Shown in pieces: positions 8,129-16,855 of a stretch of DNA of 43,639 nucleotides. This stretch comes from an uncultured Clostridia bacterium. GTDB taxonomy: Bacteria; Bacillota; Clostridia; Christensenellales; Borkfalkiaceae. The stretch is from the NCBI GenBank assembly GCA_944354535.1, contig CALVPY010000020.1:1-43639 (forward strand). The letters run 5' to 3'. The notes beneath the pieces are model-generated. The model was not told the DNA's origin. It did no database searches and worked only from the letters and a program-made list of their open reading frames with translations. Both the position numbers and the translations under genes were made by a program. Position 1 is the first letter of the stretch. Every line of letters begins with the position of its first letter.

Positions 8129-11100
8129 ATGGTTTACAGGATCTTTGTGGAAAAGAAGGACGGGTTCGACCACGAGGCGAAGAGCCTCCTTTCGGATGCA
8201 AGAGAGCTTTTGGAGCTTTCCGGCATCGAGCGCATCCGCATCATCAACCGTTACGACGCCGAAGACATCGAAAAATCGCTCTTCGACGCCTGCGTGAAGA
8301 TGGTGTTCTCCGAGCCGCAGATGGACAGGGCGACGGAAGAGCTCGATCTTACGGGCGCCAAGGTGTTCGCGGTGGAATATCTCCCCGGGCAGTTCGATCA
8401 GCGCGCCGATTCGGCGGCGCAGTGCATCCAGCTCGTCTCTAAGGGCAAGCGCCCCCTCGTGCGCACGGCAAAGCTCTATGCGGTGTACGGGAACGTCACC
8501 GAAGAGGCGCTTTCCGCCCTCAAAAAGTACGTCATCAACCCCGTGGAGAGCCGCGAGGCGAGCCTCGCTCTCCCCGAAACGCTGCACATCGCGCACCCCG
8601 TTCCCTCCGAAGTGGAAACGCTTTACGGCTTTTTGCAGATGGAAGGGGAGGCTCTCAAAGCCTTTGTTGAAAAGTACGCCCTTGCGATGGACGAGGACGA
8701 CATCCGTTTCTGCCGCGACTATTTCAGGAAAGAAGGGCGCGATCCCACCCTCACGGAGATCCGCATGATCGACACCTATTGGTCGGATCACTGCCGCCAC
8801 ACCACCTTTTTAACGACGGTGGACGGCGTCACTTTCGACGATCCCTTGCTGCAATCTGCCTACGAGGAGTATCTTGCGGCGCGCAGGGAATTGAACCGCA
8901 CCAAGCCTGTCAATTTGATGGACATCGGCACGCTCGCCGCGAAAGTCTTGAAAAAGCGCGGGATGCTCGAAAAGCTCGACGAATCGGAGGAGATCAACGC
9001 CTGCACCGTCAAGATCAAAGTGGATATCGACGGCAAGGCGGAGGACTGGCTGCTCCTTTTCAAGAACGAGACGCACAATCACCCTACGGAGATCGAGCCC
9101 TTCGGCGGCGCGGCGACCTGCATCGGCGGCGCCATCCGCGACCCGCTCTCGGGCCGCAGCTACGTCTATGCCGCCATGCGCGTGACGGGCGCGGGCGATC
9201 CTCTCGTCCCCGTCCGCGATACGATGAAGGGCAAGCTCCCGCAGCGCAAGATCGTCACGACGGCGGCGGCGGGCTATTCTTCCTACGGCAACCAGATCGG
9301 CCTTGCGACGGGGCAGGTCGATGAACTCTATCACAGCGGGTATGTCGCAAAGCGCCTCGAGATCGGCGCGGTCATTGCGGCGACGCCCGCGGAAAACGTG
9401 CGGCGCGAAGTGCCGTCTCCCGGCGATCTTGTCATCCTCCTCGGCGGCAGGACGGGCCGCGACGGCTGCGGCGGCGCGACGGGCTCTTCAAAATCGCACA
9501 CGCTCGAATCGCTCACCCACTGCGGCGCGGAAGTGCAGAAGGGCAACGCGCCCGAAGAGCGCAAGCTCCAGCGCCTCTTCCGCAACAAGGAGGCGATGCT
9601 GCTCATCAAGCGCTGCAACGACTTCGGCGCGGGCGGCGTGTCCGTCGCCATCGGCGAGCTTGCCGACGGCCTTACGATCGACCTCAACGCCGTGCCCAAG
9701 AAGTACGACGGCCTCGACGGCACCGAACTTGCCATCTCCGAATCGCAGGAGCGCATGGCGGTCGTTGTCGAAGCGGATAAGGCGGAGCGCTTCATCGAGC
9801 TTGCGGGCGAGGAAAATCTCGAAGCGACCGTCGTTGCCAAAGTGACGGAAGAGCCCCGCCTCGTGATGACGTGGAACGGCAAGACCATCGTCGACGTTTC
9901 GCGCGAGTTCCTGAATTCCAACGGCGCGGAAAAGCACATCACGGTACAAGCACAGGGCTGCAAAGACTACGAACGCCCTGTACCTCAGGACTTTGCAGAA
10001 GGAATGAAGGCGCTTGCGGGCGATCTCAACGTCTGCTCCAAGCGCGGACTTTCCGAACGCTTCGATTCCACCATCGGCGCAGGCACCGTCCTCATGCCCT
10101 TCGGCGGCAAATATCAGATGACCCCGCCCCAGGCGATGGTGCACCTCATCTCGGCGGAGAAGGGGCATACCGACACCGTCTCCTACATGGCGTGGGGCGG
10201 CAACCCCTATGTGACCGAACGAAGCCCCTATCACGGTGCCTATCTTGCCGTCGTGGAGAGCGTTTCCAAGCTCATCGCGGCGGGCGCAAGCTTTGAAGAC
10301 GTCTATCTCTCCTTCCAGGAGTATTTCTTAAAGCCCGGGCACGATCCCAAGCGCTGGGGTCAGCCGCTTTCGGCGCTCCTCGGCGCGTTCAAGGCGCAGC
10401 TCGATCTCGGCGTCGCTGCCATCGGCGGTAAGGATTCCATGAGCGGCACCTTCGAACACATCGACGTTCCGCCCACGCTCGTCTCCTTCGCGGTGACGAC
10501 GGGGAAGGTGGGGGAGGTCGTCTCTCCCGAATTCAAGGCGGCGGGGCACAAGGTGGTGCTCCTCGTGCCCGAGTACGAGAACGGGCTGCCCGTGCCTTCC
10601 TCGCTCCTCAAAAATTTCGCGCTCGTCACAAAGCTGCTCCGCTCGGGCAAGGCGGTCTCCTGCTATACGCCCGGCTTCGGCGGCGTGGCGGAAGCGGTGC
10701 TCAAAATGGGGCTCGGCAACCGCATCGGCTTCCGCTTCGAAAAGACCGATCTCAAAACGCTCTTTCACTACCACTACGGCGCGTTCCTTCTGGAGCTTGC
10801 GGAAGATGAAGACCTCGGCATCCTCCTCGGCGAGACGGTGAAAGAGGAGTGCATCTCGATGGGAGAGGAGTCGCTCTCTCTCGAAGAATTGCAGGAAATT
10901 TACGAAAACAAGCTCGAATCGGTGTACCCCTGCAACATTAAAACGGAGGGAACGGCAAAGACGTTCACCTGCAAAGAGAAGAGCACCCTCGCGCCTGCAG
11001 TGAAGACGGCAAGCCCCAAAGTGCTCATCCCCGTCTTCCCCGGCACCAACTGCGAGTACGATACCGCCAAGGCGTTTGCGGACGCAGGGGCAAAGCCCGA

Positions 11101-11812
11101 AATTTTCGTCATCCGCAACAACACGGCAGAGGAAGTCGCGCGCTCCGTCGAAGCGTTCGCTTCCCGTATCAAGGAAGCCAATATCGTCTTTATCCCGGGC
11201 GGTTTCTCGGGCGGCGACGAGCCGGACGGTTCGGGCAAGTTCATCACCGCCTTCTTCCGCAACGAGGAAGTGAAAGAGCAGGTGACGGCGCTTCTTGGAC
11301 GCCGCGACGGCCTCATGGGCGGTATCTGCAACGGCTTCCAGGCGCTCATCAAGCTCGGGCTCGTGCCTTTCGGCAAGATCGTCGAAACGGACGAGGCATG
11401 CCCCACGCTCACCTATAACGACATCGGCCGCCACCAGTCGCGCATCGTGCGCGTCAGGGTCGCTTCCGCAAAGTCGCCCTGGCTTTCGGGCGTCAAGGCG
11501 GGGGATGTGTTCAGCGTGCCCATCTCGCACGGCGAGGGCAAATTCGTCGCGAGCGACGCGCTCATCCAAAAGCTTGCCGAAAACGGGCAGATCATGACGC
11601 AGTATGTCGACCTTGCGGGCGCGCCCACGATGGACATCCGCTTCAACCCCAACGGCAGCGCCGAGGCGATCGAGGGCATCCTCTCGCCCGACGGCAGGGT
11701 GTTCGGCAAGATGGGGCATTCCGAGCGCAAGGGCTTCGGGCTCTATCAGAACGTTGCGGGCGAGTACGACATGAAGCTCTTCGAGAGCGCCGTGAAGTAC
11801 TTCAAAGGATGA
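8129..11812 (+). CDS. purL: Phosphoribosylformylglycinamidine synthase, single-chain PurL
   Basis: A 1227-residue FGAM synthase carrying all activities in one chain, so no separate purS or purQ is needed. The central synthase part shows YWSDHCRHTTF (catalytic His region), FKNETHNHPTEIEPFGGAATCIGG and GNPYVTE. The C-terminal glutaminase domain begins near residue 965 with VLIPVFPGTNCEYDTA and contains GGFSGGDEPDGSGKF, GGICNGFQALIKLG (nucleophile Cys) and PISHGEGKF (His). The layout fits the clostridial long-PurL clade rather than the gammaproteobacterial one. ATG 8129 follows AAAGGGAGAAG; upstream codons to 8096 overlap purD and are not used. Confidence 0.95.
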   Translation: MVYRIFVEKKDGFDHEAKSLLSDARELLELSGIERIRIINRYDAEDIEKSLFDACVKMVFSEPQMDRATEELDLTGAKVFAVEYLPGQFDQRADSAAQCIQLVSKGKRPLVRTAKLYAVYGNVTEEALSALKKYVINPVESREASLALPETLHIAHPVPSEVETLYGFLQMEGEALKAFVEKYALAMDEDDIRFCRDYFRKEGRDPTLTEIRMIDTYWSDHCRHTTFLTTVDGVTFDDPLLQSAYEEYLAARRELNRTKPVNLMDIGTLAAKVLKKRGMLEKLDESEEINACTVKIKVDIDGKAEDWLLLFKNETHNHPTEIEPFGGAATCIGGAIRDPLSGRSYVYAAMRVTGAGDPLVPVRDTMKGKLPQRKIVTTAAAGYSSYGNQIGLATGQVDELYHSGYVAKRLEIGAVIAATPAENVRREVPSPGDLVILLGGRTGRDGCGGATGSSKSHTLESLTHCGAEVQKGNAPEERKLQRLFRNKEAMLLIKRCNDFGAGGVSVAIGELADGLTIDLNAVPKKYDGLDGTELAISESQERMAVVVEADKAERFIELAGEENLEATVVAKVTEEPRLVMTWNGKTIVDVSREFLNSNGAEKHITVQAQGCKDYERPVPQDFAEGMKALAGDLNVCSKRGLSERFDSTIGAGTVLMPFGGKYQMTPPQAMVHLISAEKGHTDTVSYMAWGGNPYVTERSPYHGAYLAVVESVSKLIAAGASFEDVYLSFQEYFLKPGHDPKRWGQPLSALLGAFKAQLDLGVAAIGGKDSMSGTFEHIDVPPTLVSFAVTTGKVGEVVSPEFKAAGHKVVLLVPEYENGLPVPSSLLKNFALVTKLLRSGKAVSCYTPGFGGVAEAVLKMGLGNRIGFRFEKTDLKTLFHYHYGAFLLELAEDEDLGILLGETVKEECISMGEESLSLEELQEIYENKLESVYPCNIKTEGTAKTFTCKEKSTLAPAVKTASPKVLIPVFPGTNCEYDTAKAFADAGAKPEIFVIRNNTAEEVARSVEAFASRIKEANIVFIPGGFSGGDEPDGSGKFITAFFRNEEVKEQVTALLGRRDGLMGGICNGFQALIKLGLVPFGKIVETDEACPTLTYNDIGRHQSRIVRVRVASAKSPWLSGVKAGDVFSVPISHGEGKFVASDALIQKLAENGQIMTQYVDLAGAPTMDIRFNPNGSAEAIEGILSPDGRVFGKMGHSERKGFGLYQNVAGEYDMKLFESAVKYFKG

Positions 11813-11833
11813 AAAATTCGAGTGAGGGATGAG

Positions 11834-13498
11834 ATGAAGACGGATATCGAGATCGCGCAGGAAGCGAAGTTAGAGCATATTTCCAAGATCGCGGCGCGCG
11901 CGGGGCTGCAAGAAGAGGACATCGAATATTACGGCAAGTATAAGGCGAAGATCGACCTTTCGGTGATGAAGAGGGAGAAGGAGGACGGCAAGCTCGTCCT
12001 CGTCACCGCCATCACGCCCACGCCCGCGGGCGAGGGTAAGACGACGACTACCATCGGCTTAGCGGACGGCATGAAGCGCCTTCAAAAAAACGTCGTCGTG
12101 GCGCTGCGCGAGCCTTCCCTGGGGCCCGTGTTCGGCATCAAGGGCGGCGCAGCGGGCGGCGGATATGCCCAGGTCGTCCCGATGGAGGACATCAACCTGC
12201 ACTTCACGGGCGATTTCCATGCCATCGGCGCGGCGAACAACCTGCTGTGCGCCATGTTGGATAACCACATCTTCCAGGGCAACGAGCTCCATATCGACCC
12301 CGAGAAGATCGTTCTCCGCCGCTGCGTGGATATGAACGACCGCCAGCTTCGCAACATCGAAGACGGCCTCGGCGGCGGCAAGAACGGCGTCCCCCGCAAG
12401 GACGGGTTCGATATCACCGTCGCAAGCGAAGTGATGGCGATCTTGTGCCTTGCTTCCTCGCTGAACGACTTGAAAGCGCGGCTTTCGCGCATCGTCGTCG
12501 GCTATACCTTTGAGGGCGCTCCCGTGACGGCGGGCGATCTCAAAGCGGCGGGCGCCATGACGGCGCTTTTGAAAGACGCCTTAAAGCCCAACCTCGTGCA
12601 GACGCTCGAAGGCACGCCCGCGCTCGTCCACGGCGGGCCGTTCGCCAATATCGCCCACGGCTGCAACTCGGTCATCGCCACGAAGACGGCGTTGAAGCTT
12701 GCCGATTACGTCATCACCGAGGCGGGCTTCGGCGCAGACCTCGGCGCGGAAAAGTTCCTCGACATCAAGTGCCGCGTGGCGGGGCTCAGACCTTCCGCGG
12801 TCGTCATCGTCGCTACGGTGCGCGCCCTTAAAATGCACGGCGGGCTTTTGAAAGAGGAGCTCAAAGAGGAGAATTTGCAGGCGCTCGAACAGGGGCTCCC
12901 CAACCTTTTGCGCCATGTGAGCAATATCAAGAACGTTTACGGCCTGCCCGCAGTCGTCGCCGTCAACCGTTTCCCCACCGATACGGATGCGGAGATCGCG
13001 CTCGTCATCCGAAAGTGCAGGGAGCTCGGCGTCAACACCGTCCTCTCCGACGTCTGGGCGAAGGGCGGCGAGGGGGGCGAAGAGCTCGCCCGCGAAGTCG
13101 TCCGCCTGTGCGAAGAGGAGAACGACTTCCGCTTCTGCTACGACGAGAAGGCGCCCGTCAAGGAGAAAATCGAGCGTATCGTCACGCGCATCTACGGCGG
13201 CAAGGACGTTGCCTACACGCCCGAGGCGGAAGAGGAGATCGCGCGGCTTTCGGCGCTCGGCTTCGGGGATCTTCCCGTCTGCATGGCGAAGACGCAGTAT
13301 TCCTTCTCGGACGATGCGAAGAAGCTCGGCGCGCCCGAAGGCTTCACCGTCACCGTGCGCACCGTCAAGGTCTCGGCGGGCGCGGGATTCCTCGTCGTGC
13401 TCACGGGCAATATCTTAACGATGCCCGGGCTCCCCAAAGTCCCCGCGGCGGAAAACATCGACGTCACCGAAGACGGCAGGATCGTCGGCCTCTTTTAA
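11834..13498 (+). CDS. fhs: Formate-tetrahydrofolate ligase
   Basis: 10-formyl-THF synthetase of 554 residues: formate plus THF plus ATP. The P-loop [16 protein letters not shown] lies near residue 60, followed by [33 protein letters not shown] and RALKMHGG, all hallmark stretches. Length matches the 550-560 usual for Clostridia. I chose ATG 11834 (MKTDIEIAQ) because family members start there; a GTG at 11822 in frame is possible. It is the last gene of the pur operon, 21 bp after purL, and feeds formyl groups to PurN and the AICAR transformylase. Confidence 0.96.
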   Translation: MKTDIEIAQEAKLEHISKIAARAGLQEEDIEYYGKYKAKIDLSVMKREKEDGKLVLVTAITPTPAGEGKTTTTIGLADGMKRLQKNVVVALREPSLGPVFGIKGGAAGGGYAQVVPMEDINLHFTGDFHAIGAANNLLCAMLDNHIFQGNELHIDPEKIVLRRCVDMNDRQLRNIEDGLGGGKNGVPRKDGFDITVASEVMAILCLASSLNDLKARLSRIVVGYTFEGAPVTAGDLKAAGAMTALLKDALKPNLVQTLEGTPALVHGGPFANIAHGCNSVIATKTALKLADYVITEAGFGADLGAEKFLDIKCRVAGLRPSAVVIVATVRALKMHGGLLKEELKEENLQALEQGLPNLLRHVSNIKNVYGLPAVVAVNRFPTDTDAEIALVIRKCRELGVNTVLSDVWAKGGEGGEELAREVVRLCEEENDFRFCYDEKAPVKEKIERIVTRIYGGKDVAYTPEAEEEIARLSALGFGDLPVCMAKTQYSFSDDAKKLGAPEGFTVTVRTVKVSAGAGFLVVLTGNILTMPGLPKVPAAENIDVTEDGRIVGLF

Positions 13499-13501
13499 GG
13501 A

Positions 13502-14497
13502 ATGGAACAATTATCTCTCTTACGGCGCGCGGTGCCTCTCCTTCTGGAGTGGTACCGCGTTTGCAAACGCACGCTTCCCTGGCGGGGCACACACGATCCG
13601 TACAAAGTATGGGTCTCCGAGATCATGCTCCAGCAGACGCGCGTCGAGGCGGTCAAAGACTATTACATCCGCTTTTTGCAGCGCTTTCCGACGGCGGAGG
13701 CGCTCGCCGCGGCAGACGAGGAAGAAGTGCTCAAAGCGTGGGAAGGCCTCGGCTACTATTCCCGCGCCCGCAATCTCCACAAGGCGGCAAAGCTCATCGC
13801 GGAAGGGGGCTTCCCCAAAGACTTCGCGGGCGTGAGGGCGCTCCCAGGCGTCGGCGACTATACGGCGGGGGCGATTCTCTCCATCGCCTACGATATGCCC
13901 TGCCCCGCGGTGGACGGCAACGTCCTGCGCGGCCTCACCCGTCTGCTCGCCGATGAGACCAATATCGACTCCGCGGGCGCGAAGGAGAAATTTTCGGCGC
14001 TTCTGAAGGAAGTCTACCCGAAAGAGGCTGGGGAGTTCTGTCAGGCGCTCATGGAGCTCGGGGCGCTCGTGTGCCTGCCGAACGGCGAGCCGCAGTGCCT
14101 TCTCTGCCCGTGGCGGGAGCTCTGCCTTGCCCGCCTTCATGGAGAACGGGAGCGCTATCCCGTCCGCGCGCCCAAGCGTGCGCGCAAAACAGAGGAACAC
14201 ACCGTGCTCGTGCTGCGCTACGAGGGGGAATACGCCCTCGAAAAGCGGAAAAAAGGCGGGCTCTTAGCGGGGCTCTGGCAGTTCCCCTTTGCGGGGGAGG
14301 CGCCCGAAAATTACGGAAAAGTGCTCAAAACCAAGCAGGCGGTACACATTTTTACGCACGTCGAGTGGCACATGACGGGCTGCCTTATCGAAGCGAAGGA
14401 GCGCTTTCCTCAATATACTTGGAAGAGTGCCGCCGAGATCGGCGAAAAATACGCCCTTCCTTCCGCCTTCAAGGCATTCCGCGGCTGGCTCCGATAA
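13502..14497 (+). CDS. mutY: A/G-specific adenine glycosylase MutY
   Basis: Base-excision repair glycosylase of 331 residues that removes adenine opposite 8-oxoguanine. DPYKVWVSEIMLQQTRV contains the catalytic Glu; LPGVGDYTAGAI is the helix-hairpin-helix; PAVDGNVLRGL has the conserved Asp. The [4Fe-4S] loop reads C-x7-C-x2-C-x5-C (CLPNGEPQC, then LLC and PWRELC), one residue longer in the first gap than E. coli MutY. The C-terminal MutT-like domain follows and seems short. It begins 3 bp after fhs with an AAGGA Shine-Dalgarno, so it may be co-transcribed with the pur operon. Confidence 0.93.
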   Translation: MEQLSLLRRAVPLLLEWYRVCKRTLPWRGTHDPYKVWVSEIMLQQTRVEAVKDYYIRFLQRFPTAEALAAADEEEVLKAWEGLGYYSRARNLHKAAKLIAEGGFPKDFAGVRALPGVGDYTAGAILSIAYDMPCPAVDGNVLRGLTRLLADETNIDSAGAKEKFSALLKEVYPKEAGEFCQALMELGALVCLPNGEPQCLLCPWRELCLARLHGERERYPVRAPKRARKTEEHTVLVLRYEGEYALEKRKKGGLLAGLWQFPFAGEAPENYGKVLKTKQAVHIFTHVEWHMTGCLIEAKERFPQYTWKSAAEIGEKYALPSAFKAFRGWLR

Positions 14498-14536
14498 GAA
14501 TTTGCGTGCAACAAACGGCAAAAATTGTCCAATCAC

Positions 14537-14565
14537 TTGACAGTTCTCCCCGAAGGGCGTACAAT
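14537..14565 (+). promoter_or_regulatory. Promoter of degV
   Basis: TTGACA at 14537-14542, a 17-bp spacer and TACAAT at 14560-14565 form a near-consensus promoter. The transcription start falls near 14572, leaving a leader of about 40 nt to degV with GGAAGAG as a likely Shine-Dalgarno. Confidence 0.8.
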
Positions 14566-14612
14566 GAATGCAGGAACTTGTGTTCCAATCTACATTACGG
14601 GAAGAGAATAAC

Positions 14613-15494
14613 ATGAGTGTATTGATCTTTGATTCCAACGGCGAGCTGTGGCATACGCGCGCCGAAGAGCTGGGGCTCGACTACATCTCCATGCCCTATT
14701 ATGTGGGCGGGAAGGAATATTTTTACGACTTAGGCAAAGCGACCGACTTCAAGGGCTTCTATGAAAAGGTGCGTGCGGGGGAGATCCCCAAGACGCAGGC
14801 GCTCAACCCCGAGGACTACAAGCGCATCTTAACGCCCTACTTCGAGCGCGGGGAGGACGTTCTCTATGTCTCCTTCTCGCACGCGATGAGCGGCACCTTC
14901 CAGTCGTTGGAGCTCGCCCTCCGCGAACTGAAAGAGCAGTTCCCCGACCGCAAGTGCACGGTGTTCAACACCAACAGCATTTCGCTGGGTGCGGGCATCC
15001 AGGCGGAGCAGGCGGCGCTTCTGAAGCAGAAGGGCGCTTCCGACGAGGAGATCTTAAATTTCCTCAAAGAGTACACCGATCACGTCGCCGTCTATTTCGT
15101 GGTGGACGATCTCATGCACTTAAAGCGCGGCGGCAGATGCTCAGGAGTAGCGGCGGTCGCGGGCACGCTCCTGGGGCTCAAGCCCATGCTCACTTTCAAC
15201 GAGACGGGCGGGCTCTCCGTCATCGGCAAGCTCAACGGCAGGAAGAAGGCCATCTCTACGCTTGCGAATAAGATCGTCGAGGAACTTACCGACGAGAATA
15301 TCCCCGTCTACATCGTGGATGCGGACTGCAAGGAGGACGGCGACAAACTGCGCGATCTCGTTCTCGAAAAGCGGCCGAACGCCAAGATCGTCCGTCAGAT
15401 CGTCGGACCCGTCATCGGCGCACACTGCGGCCCCGGGACGCTCGGCGTCATCTTTACGGCGGCAAAGCGCCCCATTCCCCTCAAAAAGGACTGA
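14613..15494 (+). CDS. DegV family fatty-acid-binding protein
   Basis: A 293-residue member of the DegV family, whose members bind long-chain fatty acids (some act as FakB in fatty-acid phosphorylation). The central FSHAMSGTFQSLELA resembles the conserved S/G-x-x-SGTY/F lipid-contact segment, and VDDLMHLKRGGRC with LKPML matches the C-terminal EDD-fold signature. The N-terminal motif, usually T-D-S, here reads IFDSNGE. ATG 14613 follows GGAAGAGAATAAC; the frame is open back to 14568 but across the promoter. It is monocistronic, bounded by its own promoter and the terminator at 15509. Confidence 0.88.
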   Translation: MSVLIFDSNGELWHTRAEELGLDYISMPYYVGGKEYFYDLGKATDFKGFYEKVRAGEIPKTQALNPEDYKRILTPYFERGEDVLYVSFSHAMSGTFQSLELALRELKEQFPDRKCTVFNTNSISLGAGIQAEQAALLKQKGASDEEILNFLKEYTDHVAVYFVVDDLMHLKRGGRCSGVAAVAGTLLGLKPMLTFNETGGLSVIGKLNGRKKAISTLANKIVEELTDENIPVYIVDADCKEDGDKLRDLVLEKRPNAKIVRQIVGPVIGAHCGPGTLGVIFTAAKRPIPLKKD

Positions 15495-15508
15495 ACGGCA
15501 TAAAAAAT

Positions 15509-15540
15509 ACGCCCGCGGTTGACTTTCCCGCGGGCGTTTG
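15509..15540 (+). terminator. degV terminator overlapping the tmk promoter
   Basis: A perfect 10-bp GC-rich stem (15509-15518 with 15528-15537) closes a 9-nt loop and is followed by only a short TTTG; on the other strand it is followed by six T residues. The loop (15519-15527) contains the TTGACT -35 box of the next promoter, so terminator and promoter are nested. Confidence 0.6.
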
Positions 15541-15547
15541 CTATAAT
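15519..15547 (+). promoter_or_regulatory. Promoter of tmk, probably leaderless
   Basis: TTGACT at 15519-15524, 17 bp, and TATAAT at 15542-15547. Only 6 nt separate the -10 box from ATG 15554, so the predicted transcription start coincides with the start codon. No Shine-Dalgarno is present upstream of tmk, which is consistent with a leaderless message. Confidence 0.8.
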
Positions 15548-15553
15548 GGGCAT

Positions 15554-16192
15554 ATGAACAGCGAGAGAGGAAAATTCATCGTCTTTGAAGGCGCAGACGG
15601 CAGCGGCAAGAGCACGCAGCTCAAGCAGCTCGGGAAGTTTCTGAAAGAGCGGGGCATCCCCGTTTATACGACGCGCGAGCCCACCGATTCGCCCTTCGGC
15701 GCGATGCTGCGCTCCTGCCTTACGGGCAGGATCGAGACCAACGAACACACCGTGGCGGCGCTCTTTGCGGCAGACCGCCTCGATCATATCTTCAACTCCG
15801 TCAACGGCATCTTAAAGCAGCTCAACGAGGGCGTCACCGTGCTCTGCGACAGATTTTATCTTTCGTCGCTCGCCTACAACGGCGGCATGGTCGCGCCCGA
15901 GTGGGTGTACGCGCTCAACGAGCCTGCGATGCGCGCCGTGCGGCCCGATCTTACCATCTTCCTCGATCTTTCGACGGAGGACAGCTTCCGCCGCGTTTCC
16001 CGCCGCGGGGAGACGGAGCGCTACGAAACGCTCGAGCGCCAGCGCCTCATCCGCGAACGCTATCTGAAATTGTTCGAAGAATTCGGGGAGAGCGACCATA
16101 TCGCCGTCATCGAGAGCGATGAGGATAAAGAGGTGACGCAGGCGAACATCCGCGCCGCCGCCTTAAAACTCTTCGAAGGAGGCAGCGTATGA
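15554..16192 (+). CDS. tmk: Thymidylate kinase
   Basis: dTMP kinase of 212 residues, making dTDP for DNA synthesis. FEGADGSGKSTQ near residue 12 is the P-loop, TTREPTDSPFG is the DRY/TREP nucleotide region, and CDRFYLSSLAYNGG is the DR(Y/F) motif; the LID segment is arginine-rich (SRRGETERYE). Length is normal. It has no Shine-Dalgarno and its promoter places the transcript start at the ATG. The stop overlaps the rimM start by 4 bp. Finding tmk directly before rimM, rather than rpsP, is not the usual Firmicutes arrangement. Confidence 0.95.
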   Translation: MNSERGKFIVFEGADGSGKSTQLKQLGKFLKERGIPVYTTREPTDSPFGAMLRSCLTGRIETNEHTVAALFAADRLDHIFNSVNGILKQLNEGVTVLCDRFYLSSLAYNGGMVAPEWVYALNEPAMRAVRPDLTIFLDLSTEDSFRRVSRRGETERYETLERQRLIRERYLKLFEEFGESDHIAVIESDEDKEVTQANIRAAALKLFEGGSV

Positions 16193-16689
16193 GGGAAAAT
16201 CTCATCGTCGGCACCATCTTAAAGCCGCAGGGCATCCGCGGCGAGCTCAAAGTCAAGCCCTACACCGATTCCCCCGAAGATTTCAAGGAGTTTAAGAACC
16301 TCTATCTGGACGGCGAGAAGCGGCGCGTCCTTTCGGTGCGCGTGGGCGACGGCATGGTCTTTCTGGGCCTTTCGGGCGTGCCCGACCGCAACGCGGCAGA
16401 ACTTCTGCGCGGCAAAAATCTGGAGCTCGACCGCGACGAAGCCCCCGAACCCGAAGAGGGGAGATACTACATCGTCGATCTTTTGGGGCTTGCCGTCGTC
16501 ACCGAGGAGGGGGAAGAGCTCGGAACGCTCACCGACATCCGTCAGGCGGCGAGCGACATCTACACCGTCCATAAGGATGGCAAAGACATCCTCTTCCCCG
16601 CCGTTTCGGGCGTCGTGAAGGAAGTCGACCTCGAGGGCGGGAAGATCGTCGTTGATAAAAAACGCTTCTTCGAAGTCGCCGTTCTTTGA
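16189..16689 (+). CDS. rimM: 16S rRNA processing protein RimM
   Basis: Ribosome maturation factor of 166 residues, needed for 30S head assembly and binding S19. The N-terminal RimM domain starts NLIVGTILKPQGIRGELKVKP, and a PRC-barrel domain follows from about residue 95 (RYYIVDLLGLAVVTEEGEELGTLTDI, FPAVSGVVKEVDLEGGKIVV). Length is normal. It is translationally coupled to tmk by ATGA. The usual partner trmD follows, but 166 bp holding a repeat-like element lie between them. Confidence 0.93.
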   Translation: MRENLIVGTILKPQGIRGELKVKPYTDSPEDFKEFKNLYLDGEKRRVLSVRVGDGMVFLGLSGVPDRNAAELLRGKNLELDRDEAPEPEEGRYYIVDLLGLAVVTEEGEELGTLTDIRQAASDIYTVHKDGKDILFPAVSGVVKEVDLEGGKIVVDKKRFFEVAVL

Positions 16690-16810
16690 AAAGGATCTGC
16701 GTCGCAATACTTTGTCGAGCTGCGGCAACCCTCAGTCACTTACCTTTAAGTAAGCTCCTTCGGGTTTTCCTCGCTCTCCTCGTCTTGCTTGCATCTCCTT
16801 TTCAAAGGTT
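16686..16810. repeat. About 125-bp intergenic repeat-like element with inverted ends
   Basis: The gap between rimM and trmD starts with TTTGAAAAGGATCTGC and ends with GCATCTCCTTTTCAAAGG, an inverted pair of ends. Inside are a CTTAC/GTAAG hairpin (near 16740-16755) and a pur/pyr-biased CTCGCTCTCCTCG stretch. The internal GGGTTTTCC-CGCTC-TCTCG type motif is loosely repeated in the 32.4-32.6 kb gap. I believe similar elements are common in clostridial genomes, but this is memory and not a search. A MITE-like or other mobile palindromic element is the likeliest reading. Confidence 0.5.
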
Positions 16811-16841
16811 CGTTTTTCCCAAGGAAGGCGCAATATCTCAT

Positions 16842-16847
16842 TATAAT
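16842..16847 (+). promoter_or_regulatory. Possible -10 box of trmD
   Basis: TATAAT lies 8 nt upstream of ATG 16856. No convincing -35 box is found at 16-18 bp spacing (CCAAGG at 17 bp). trmD lacks a Shine-Dalgarno, and the closest AAGGAAGG ends 28 nt upstream. A leaderless trmD mRNA is therefore possible but less secure than for tmk and holA. Confidence 0.4.
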
Positions 16848-16855
16848 CCATCACC

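Noticed and set aside
14068-14127. Longer first Cys gap in the MutY iron-sulphur loop as a defect
   Set aside because: All four cysteines are present and I recall the C-x7-C variant from other clostridial MutY proteins, so it is probably a lineage trait.
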